In this document: positions 1 through 5,020 of the stretch, piece by piece
Position numbering within the stretch: position 1 is the stretch's first letter
How the letters are laid out: every line of letters starts with the position of its first letter
DNA from: JALXCG01 sp026991065 [NCBI: Gemmatimonadota bacterium]
GTDB lineage: Bacteria; GCA-2686955
Length of the DNA stretch: 5,020 nt
Direction: 5' to 3'
Assembly: GCA_026991065.1 (NCBI GenBank)
Contig: JALXCG010000560.1
Span: 1-5,020, forward strand
The notes under the pieces: model-generated
Seen by the model: only the letters and a program-made list of their open reading frames with translations
What the model was told of the DNA's origin: nothing
The model's database searches: none
Program-made: the position numbers and the translations under genes

Positions 1-110
1 GGTGGAGAGAGGGGAGCGAGGGAGGAGGCGGGGAAACTCCGCGCTGGCGCCGGGAGCGTTGGGCGACTATTCTCAGGGCTTCAACTTTTTTCCCCCCAAG
101 GAGAAACGCG
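1..110 (+). other. Leader upstream of tldD: purine-rich tract, T6C6 tract, possible long-range stem
   Basis: Positions 1-36 are almost pure G and A with several G runs. T86-91 and C92-97 form a T6C6 tract directly before the Shine-Dalgarno. GGGGAAA (30-36) is exactly complementary to TTTCCCC (89-95), and CTCC (37-40) can pair with GGAG at 53-56 or with the GGAG of the ribosome site at 100-103. No convincing sigma-70 promoter is visible. The frame starting at base 1 stays open until a TGA at 112-114 that overlaps the tldD GTG, so this stretch could be the tail of an upstream gene, but its predicted peptide is not recognisable. Whether the region is leader or coding tail is unresolved. Confidence 0.4.
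98..104 (+). promoter_or_regulatory. Ribosome binding site of tldD
   Basis: AAGGAGA lies seven bases before the GTG at 111, counted from the end of AAGGAG. It is a near-consensus Shine-Dalgarno and decides the start of tldD, since this frame contains no ATG, GTG or TTG upstream. Confidence 0.8.
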
Positions 111-1448
111 GTGATCGATTTTCCTGCAGGACTCTACGCCGATCTGCGCGTGGAGGAGATTCATGAGACCAATCTGAGCTATGCGCTCGGTGATGTGTCG
201 GAGTATCGCGAGCGCGACTACGCAGCGGCGTTTGTGCGTGTTTTTGATGGGCAGCGCTGGTTCTATGAGGGGCTGACCGAGGTGAGTCGGGCGCAGGAGG
301 CGCTGAACCACTTGGCTTCGCTGGCACGGCCGAATGCCGCGATCGAGCAGCACCCGGTGGTGCGGGCGCTGGAGGTAAATCGGGGCGAGGTGCGGACTTT
401 CGCCGAGGATGATCTGGCGCGGGTGCCGCTGGCGGAGAAGAACGCGCTGCTGCGGGGGCATTTTGGTGTCTTCGAGGAGCGGCCGGTGATTCGCAGTTGG
501 AACGCGCTCTATCTGGATCGGCGCGAGTTGAAGCATTTCCGCTCCAGCCTGGGCAGTGATCTGCACTTTGATTCGCAGCGCTGCGGGGTGGTGCTGCGGG
601 CACAGATGGCGGCGAACGGCAAGACCCATGTCGATCGGTTTTCGCACGCGGGGGTGCGCTTTGCCGAGCTGCGCGGGCTCGAGGAGCGGGCGGCGGCGGA
701 GTTCGACCGGGCCGAGGCCTATGCGCGGGACGCGGAGACGGTGACCGCGGGGGCGATGCCGGTGGTGCTCTCGCCCGAGGCGGCCGGGGTTTTCGCCCAT
801 GAGTGCTTTGGCCACAAGTCCGAGGCGGATTTCATGGTGGGGGATGAATCGGCCAAGAAGGAGTGGGCGATCGGCACCCGGGTCGGCGCCGAGATTCTCT
901 CGATCGTTGATGATGGGGCGGTGATGGGGTCGGGCTATGTGCCCTACGACGACGAGGGAACCCGCACCCGGCGCACCGAGTTGATTCGCAACGGGAAGTT
1001 GGCGGGGCGGCTGCACAGCGCGCTGACGGCGGCGGCGCTGGGCGAGGCGGTTACCGGCAATGCGCGGGCGGTGAACTACGCCTTCGAGCCGATTCCGCGG
1101 ATGACAACGACCAGCATCGGCGCCGGCGACCTGACCAAGGAGGAGCTTTTCGGCAAGGTGGAGCGGGGGGTCTTTGTTGAGACGATCAACCACGGCTCCG
1201 GCATGTCGACTTTTACTCTGGCGCCGAATCGGGCCTATCTGATTGAAGATGGGCGGGTGTCGCGGCCGGTCAAGGTGGCGGTGGTGACCGGGCAGGTTTT
1301 CCAGGCACTGGGCGACGTGATCGGGCTCTCCGACCAGGTGGAGCTGCTCTCATTTGTTGGTGGTGGCTGTGGCAAGATGGAGCAGATGGGACTGCCGGTC
1401 GGTTTTGGTGGTCCCCATGTGCTGGTCAGAAGTCTCGATGTGCGGTGA
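111..1448 (+). CDS. tldD: TldD-type zinc metallopeptidase (peptidase U62 family), catalytic subunit
   Basis: This is the probable catalytic half of a TldD/TldE cytoplasmic protease, 445 residues long. Members of the family cleave unfolded peptides inside a closed heteromeric chamber and, in E. coli, mature microcin B17 and degrade the antitoxin CcdA. The sequence shows the metal motif HECFGH at residues 230-235, followed by a family-like SEADF (237-241). A late Cys420 in GGGCGK matches the third zinc ligand known for TldD. Other family signatures are VPYDDEGTRTRRTELI (277-292) and the segment RAYLIEDGRV (374-383). The protein is shorter than E. coli TldD (about 480): the N-terminus begins close to the first beta region and seems to lack the usual leading helix. 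The GTG start is supported by AAGGAG seven bases upstream, and no ATG, GTG or TTG codon lies earlier in this frame within the window. No signal peptide or membrane segment is seen. The next gene, its likely partner, follows after 10 bases. The family call is firm; the substrate is unknown. Confidence 0.93.
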   Translation: MIDFPAGLYADLRVEEIHETNLSYALGDVSEYRERDYAAAFVRVFDGQRWFYEGLTEVSRAQEALNHLASLARPNAAIEQHPVVRALEVNRGEVRTFAEDDLARVPLAEKNALLRGHFGVFEERPVIRSWNALYLDRRELKHFRSSLGSDLHFDSQRCGVVLRAQMAANGKTHVDRFSHAGVRFAELRGLEERAAAEFDRAEAYARDAETVTAGAMPVVLSPEAAGVFAHECFGHKSEADFMVGDESAKKEWAIGTRVGAEILSIVDDGAVMGSGYVPYDDEGTRTRRTELIRNGKLAGRLHSALTAAALGEAVTGNARAVNYAFEPIPRMTTTSIGAGDLTKEELFGKVERGVFVETINHGSGMSTFTLAPNRAYLIEDGRVSRPVKVAVVTGQVFQALGDVIGLSDQVELLSFVGGGCGKMEQMGLPVGFGGPHVLVRSLDVR

Positions 1449-1454
1449 GGTGGA
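1448..1454 (+). promoter_or_regulatory. Ribosome binding site of tldE, overlapping the tldD stop
   Basis: AGGTGGA differs from AGGAGGA at one base and ends four bases before GTG 1459. Its first A is also the last base of the tldD stop codon (TGA 1446-1448). A ribosome finishing tldD would therefore sit on this site, which suggests translational coupling and balanced output of the two subunits. It favours GTG 1459 over ATG 1438. Confidence 0.6.
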
Positions 1455-1458
1455 AACA

Positions 1459-2706
1459 GTGAAGCTGAAGCATGAGAAGGTTGTTGAAACGGCGCGCGTG
1501 AGCACGATCTCGGTGGCGGATGGCAAGATCGAGTCGGTGCGCAGCAATGATGAGGTGCAGACCGGGTTGCGGCTCTTTGATGGGCAACACATCGCGGTCG
1601 CCGGGGCGCTGGGAAGGGCCGACGAGGCGGAGTTGGAGCAGCGGGCGCGGCAGGCGTTGGAGCTGCAGATCCCCTACCCGTTTGAACCGGCGGCGGAGTT
1701 GCGGCGGGCGGTGGATCTACCGGCCGGGCTGACCGATCTGGGGCGGGCGCTGACCGAGGTCGAGACACTTCTCGATGAGTTGCGCTCTTTCAAGGATTTC
1801 AGCTTTTCCGGAAAGATGAAGCTGGTCGACCAGGGCTTTCACCTGAGCAACGATTCAGGGCTGGATCTGCGGGCGCGGATCGCCTGTTCGGCGGTCAGTT
1901 TTCTGTTCAAGGAGGCGAATTCCGGCTCGGTGATGGATGGCTACGTGAGTTATGTGGGCCGCGAATATGATGGCGCGGCTTTTATGGCGCATACACGGGA
2001 AGTGCTGGAAGCGTATCGGCGGCCGGTGGCGCTGCCGGCCGGCGAGAAACTGCCGGTGGTGCGGGTCGCCTCGGCGGGGGGGATGGATACACCTTTCGGC
2101 TTCTTTGCGCAGGCCCTGAACGCGCGAGCCTTTGCGACCGGTGCGAGCGCGCTGGCGAAGCACCACGGAGAAACGGCGTTCAGCCCGGAGTTCACGCTTT
2201 GGCAGAGCCGGGATCCCGAGCACACTCTGGGCCCCTTCTTCGATGCCGAGGGAGTGGTCAATCCGGACGATCGTTACGCGTTGATCGACCAGGGGCGGGT
2301 GGTGACCCCCTATTCAGACAAGAAGTCGGCGGCCGATTTCGGCCTGCCGCTGACCGGCGCGGCCAGCGCTTCCTACGATGGGATGCCGAGCCTGGCGACC
2401 CCCTCTTTTGAGGCGGCGCGCTCGACGCGGAGCGTGAAGGAGCTGCTGGGGGGAGAACCGGGAGTTCTGGTGTGGATCTCGTCGGGTGGTGACTACACCC
2501 CGGATGGGCACTATGCGGCCCCGGTGCAGTTGGCGTTTCTTTTTGATGGCGAGCGGCTCCTGGGGCGGCTGCCGCAGATTCGCATCACTTCAACTGTATT
2601 TGACCTGTTTGGCGCGGATTATCTCGGGGTCAGTCGGGATCCGTGGCCCCTGTTCTCGCGTGATCATCTGCTGGTATCGCGGATGCACGTGACCGCTTTG
2701 GGTTGA
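1459..2706 (+). CDS. tldE: TldE/PmbA-type protease subunit, lacking the metal motif
   Basis: This is the probable non-catalytic partner of the preceding TldD, 415 residues long from the GTG start. Family features are the N-terminal strands around VADGKIESV (19-27) with GLRLFDG just after, and the C-terminal signature FFDAEGV (260-266), followed by ALIDQGRVV and a DFGLPLTGAA stretch, as in PmbA proteins. No HExxxH motif is present; the corresponding region (FGFFAQALNARAFATGASAL) has no metal ligands, which is typical for TldE. In known complexes TldE helps form the chamber and bind the substrate peptide. It is shorter than E. coli PmbA (450), again missing the N-terminal helix. GTG 1459 is chosen because AGGTGGA sits five bases upstream and the gene then starts 10 bases after the tldD stop. 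ATG 1438 would add seven residues and overlap tldD by 11 bases, but has a weaker ribosome site. Starting at 1354 would add out-of-frame tldD sequence and is unlikely. Confidence 0.9.
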   Translation: MKLKHEKVVETARVSTISVADGKIESVRSNDEVQTGLRLFDGQHIAVAGALGRADEAELEQRARQALELQIPYPFEPAAELRRAVDLPAGLTDLGRALTEVETLLDELRSFKDFSFSGKMKLVDQGFHLSNDSGLDLRARIACSAVSFLFKEANSGSVMDGYVSYVGREYDGAAFMAHTREVLEAYRRPVALPAGEKLPVVRVASAGGMDTPFGFFAQALNARAFATGASALAKHHGETAFSPEFTLWQSRDPEHTLGPFFDAEGVVNPDDRYALIDQGRVVTPYSDKKSAADFGLPLTGAASASYDGMPSLATPSFEAARSTRSVKELLGGEPGVLVWISSGGDYTPDGHYAAPVQLAFLFDGERLLGRLPQIRITSTVFDLFGADYLGVSRDPWPLFSRDHLLVSRMHVTALG

Positions 2707-2743
2707 TCTGTCTCCATTCTTTCTTGCGAACCTCTGAACCGAG
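2707..2743 (+). other. Short pyrimidine-rich gap between tldE and valS
   Basis: This 37-base spacer is rich in C and T in its first part and has no hairpin followed by T residues, so no intrinsic terminator is seen. There is no good Shine-Dalgarno before the valS ATG; only a short GAG abuts it. There is also no room for a T-box leader, the tRNA-sensing element that controls valS in many Firmicutes. Read-through from tldE is the simplest arrangement. Confidence 0.5.
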
Positions 2744-5020
2744 ATGACAAAACACGTGGAACCGTTGCCGAAGAAACTGCGCATCGCCGAGATCGAAAAC
2801 CGCTGCATGCAACGCTGGGCGGAAGAGGGCACCTATCGCTACGATCCGACCCGCCCGCGGGAGGAGACGTTCGCGATCGATACGCCGCCACCGACCGTCT
2901 CCGGGTCGCTCCATGTGGGGCACATTTTCAGCTACACCCACACCGATCTGGTGGCGCGCTACCAGCGGATGCGCGGGAAGAATGTTTTCTACCCGATGGG
3001 ATGGGATGACAACGGTCTGCCCACTGAACGGCGGGTGCAGAACTTCCACAATGTGCGCTGTGAGCCGCATCTGCCCTATGTCGAGGGGTTTCAGCCGGAC
3101 CGCAAGGCGAAGCGGCCGACGCCGATCAGCCGCCGCAATTTTATTGAACTGTGCGGCGCGGTAACGGCGGAGGATGAGCGGGCTTTCGAGGCGCTGTGGA
3201 GTCGTCTCGGGCTTTCGGTCGATTGGTCGCGCACCTATGCAACCATCGATGATCATTGCCGGCGGCTGTCGCAGTCGAGTTTCCTGGCGCTGCTGCGGCG
3301 GGGAGAGGTTTATGCGTCGACTGCTCCCTCGATGTGGGACATCGACTTCTGCACCGCGGTGGCGCAGGCGGAGGTGGAGGATCGCCCGGTCAAGGGGCTG
3401 GAGTTCCGGTTGCGCTTCGGGCTCGAGGGGGGCGGAACGCTGCCGATCATGACCACGCGACCGGAGCTTCTGCCGGCCTGCATGGCGGTGGTGGTGCATC
3501 CCGACGATGAGCGCTTCAAGCACCTGGTGGGCACGCGGGCGATCACCCCGGTGTTTCGGGTGCCGGTGCCGATTCTCGCCCACGAGATCGCGGATCCGGA
3601 AAAGGGCACGGGTGCGGTGATGGTCTGCACCTACGGTGATGTGACCGATGTGACCTGGCAGAAGGATCTGGGGTTGGGCACGCGCGTGGTGTTGGGGCGC
3701 ACCGGGCGATTGCTACCGATCGAGTGGGGCAGTGAGGGCTGGGAGTCGCTCGACGCGGCGGCGGCGCAGGCGGCCTATGCGGAGTTGGAGGGGAAGAACG
3801 CGCGCCAGGCGAAGCGGGTGATGGCGGAGTTGCTGGCCGATCCGGCGCATGGCGTGGATGGCAGTGGCGAGGCACCGCTGGCGGGCGAGCCGGTGCCGGT
3901 GATGCAGCAGGTCAAGCACTACGAAAAGGGGGAGCGGCCGCTGGAGGTGATTCCGACGCGGCAGTGGTTTGTCCGCTTGATGGACAAGCGCGAGGCGCTG
4001 CTGGAGCAGGGGGCGAAGGTGGCTTGGCATCCGGCGCACATGCGGCACCGCTTCGACCACTGGGTGGAGGGGCTGAAATATGACTGGTGCATCAGCCGCC
4101 AGCGCTATTTTGGGGTGCCGATTCCGCTCTGGTATCGGCTCGACGCCCAGGGGGAGATCGACTACTCCAGCGAGCCGATTGTGCCGCGCGCGGAGGATCT
4201 GCCGGTCGACCCGATGGCCGACACGCCGCCGGGGTTCTCCGAGGAGCAGCGGGACCAGCCGGGTGGCTTCACCGGCGAGGCGGATGTTTTCGACACCTGG
4301 ATGACCTCTTCGCTGACGCCGCAGATCGCCACCGGCTACGAGACCGACGAGGAACTCTACGCTCGCACCTATCCGATGGATATGCGGCCGCAGGCGCACG
4401 AGATCATTCGCACCTGGGCGTTCTATACGATCGCCCGCGCCTACATGATCGATGGGCGGATTCCCTGGCACAATGCGGTGATCTCCGGCTGGGTGCTGGA
4501 TCCCGATCGCAAAAAGATGTCGAAGTCGATCGGAAATGTGATTGTGCCCACGGATGTTTTGGAGCGCTACGGTTCCGATGCGGCTCGCTACTGGGCCGCG
4601 CGGGCGCGGCTGGGGACCGACACCGCTTTCGATGAGTCGGTGCTGAAGACAGGCAAGCGCCTGGCGACCAAGGTCTTCAACGCCAGCAAGCTGGTGATTG
4701 GCCGGCTGCGCGAGGCGGGGATCGCGCCGGGCGAACTGAGCAGCGCTGATTTGACCCATCCGGTCGATCGCAGCGCGCTGCACTCGCTGCTGCCGGTGAT
4801 CGCCAAGGCGAGCGAGGAGTTTGACCGGTTTGAGGCCGCCGGTGCTTTGGACGCGGTCGAGACCTGGTTCTGGAGCACCTTCACCGACAACTATCTGGAG
4901 TTGGTGAAGGAGCGCGCCTATCGGCAGGATCGGTCGGCGCTGGCCGGCTGGTCGACCGCTCTTTCGGTGGTGTTGCGGCTTTTGGCGCCGTTCTTGCCGT
5001 TTGTCACCGAGGAGGTCTGG
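2744..5020 (+). CDS. valS: Valine--tRNA ligase, type 2 lineage (3' end beyond window)
   Basis: This class I aminoacyl-tRNA synthetase charges tRNA-Val with valine in the cytoplasm and edits mischarged threonine. The 759 codons in the window are open with no internal stop. Visible motifs are HVGH (57-60, the HIGH motif), GWDDNGLPTERR (86-97), TTRPE (237-241) and GTGAV (288-292) in the CP1 editing domain, with Asp299 at the position of the editing aspartate. They continue with CISRQRYFGVPIPLWY (449-464), DTWMTSS (517-523), RPQAHE (548-553) and KMSKS (591-595). The helical anticodon-binding domain begins near residue 640 and is cut by the window edge; roughly 50-110 residues are probably missing. 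PPTVSG, DDNGLPTER, LLPAC and CISRQRYFGVP are hallmarks of type 2 ValS as in Rickettsia and archaea, not of the E. coli type. The start is well bounded: an in-frame TGA lies at 2735-2737 and ATG 2744 is the first start after it. A Gln (306) replaces the second Trp of the usual TWW in the editing domain. Confidence 0.97.
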   Translation, partial: MTKHVEPLPKKLRIAEIENRCMQRWAEEGTYRYDPTRPREETFAIDTPPPTVSGSLHVGHIFSYTHTDLVARYQRMRGKNVFYPMGWDDNGLPTERRVQNFHNVRCEPHLPYVEGFQPDRKAKRPTPISRRNFIELCGAVTAEDERAFEALWSRLGLSVDWSRTYATIDDHCRRLSQSSFLALLRRGEVYASTAPSMWDIDFCTAVAQAEVEDRPVKGLEFRLRFGLEGGGTLPIMTTRPELLPACMAVVVHPDDERFKHLVGTRAITPVFRVPVPILAHEIADPEKGTGAVMVCTYGDVTDVTWQKDLGLGTRVVLGRTGRLLPIEWGSEGWESLDAAAAQAAYAELEGKNARQAKRVMAELLADPAHGVDGSGEAPLAGEPVPVMQQVKHYEKGERPLEVIPTRQWFVRLMDKREALLEQGAKVAWHPAHMRHRFDHWVEGLKYDWCISRQRYFGVPIPLWYRLDAQGEIDYSSEPIVPRAEDLPVDPMADTPPGFSEEQRDQPGGFTGEADVFDTWMTSSLTPQIATGYETDEELYARTYPMDMRPQAHEIIRTWAFYTIARAYMIDGRIPWHNAVISGWVLDPDRKKMSKSIGNVIVPTDVLERYGSDAARYWAARARLGTDTAFDESVLKTGKRLATKVFNASKLVIGRLREAGIAPGELSSADLTHPVDRSALHSLLPVIAKASEEFDRFEAAGALDAVETWFWSTFTDNYLELVKERAYRQDRSALAGWSTALSVVLRLLAPFLPFVTEEVW

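Noticed and set aside
45-73. Sigma-70 promoter with a TATTCT -10 element at 68-73
   Set aside because: The -10 matches four of six consensus bases, but no recognisable -35 element lies at 16-18 bases spacing. The match is within chance expectation.
37-91. Rho-independent terminator formed by the GC-rich stretch and the T6 tract
   Set aside because: The only hairpin, CTCC with GGAG (37-40 with 53-56), is weak and about 30 bases away from the T tract, so it does not have terminator geometry.
81-1193. Long minus-strand open frame (370 codons) opposite tldD
   Set aside because: It lies wholly opposite a clear TldD gene, and its product is Arg, His and Pro rich with no family motifs. It is the usual antisense shadow in GC-rich DNA, where stop codons are scarce.
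1354-1458. Upstream extension of tldE to ATG 1354 (450 residues)
   Set aside because: The added residues are an out-of-frame reading of the conserved C-terminus of TldD, including its zinc Cys region, and do not resemble a TldE N-terminus. GTG 1459 has a much better ribosome site.
2630-3583. Minus-strand open frame (317 codons) opposite the end of tldE and the start of valS
   Set aside because: It spans two well-supported plus-strand genes and their gap, is rich in Arg, His and Pro, and carries no recognisable motif.
4087-4635. Plus-strand open frame (182 codons) inside valS
   Set aside because: It overlaps the catalytic core of ValS in another frame, including KMSKS, has no motif of its own, and has no separate context supporting a gene.
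3713-4783. Minus-strand open frame (356 codons) opposite valS
   Set aside because: The plus-strand frame carries the conserved ValS motifs through this whole stretch. The reverse frame is an Arg/His-rich shadow without domains.

Overview
The window comes from a GC-rich bacterium whose reading frames favour G or C at the third codon position. It holds three plus-strand genes packed head to tail: a TldD-type zinc peptidase (111-1448), a metal-free TldE/PmbA-type partner (1459-2706) and a valyl-tRNA synthetase that runs off the right edge (2744-5020 and beyond). Nothing here fixes the phylum. The synthetase does belong to the 'type 2' ValS lineage shared by archaea, Rickettsiales and some other bacteria, rather than the common E. 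coli/Bacillus type.

Layout. Positions 1-110 are a leader with a purine-rich stretch (about 1-36), a T6C6 tract and a good Shine-Dalgarno site before a GTG start. The first two genes are separated by 10 bases and both use GTG starts with a well-placed Shine-Dalgarno, so they look translationally coupled. After the second gene, a 37-base pyrimidine-rich gap without a visible terminator leads to valS, whose ATG lacks a clear Shine-Dalgarno. The simplest reading is one transcription unit, tldD-tldE-valS, although a promoter for valS inside tldE cannot be excluded.

Function. TldD and TldE are expected to form a heteromeric cytoplasmic protease in which only TldD carries the metal site. Such complexes cleave small unfolded peptides, including leader peptides of ribosomally made modified peptides. 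No precursor peptide or modification enzyme is visible here. ValS charges tRNA-Val, a housekeeping role with no evident mechanistic link to the protease.

No RNA genes, insertion sequences, CRISPR arrays or clear repeats were seen. The long minus-strand open frames opposite these genes are shadows typical of GC-rich DNA. I did not find strong evidence for a previously undescribed system. The more interesting points are the apparently matched loss of the N-terminal helical region in both Tld subunits, the type-2 ValS, and a possible RNA structure in the leader.
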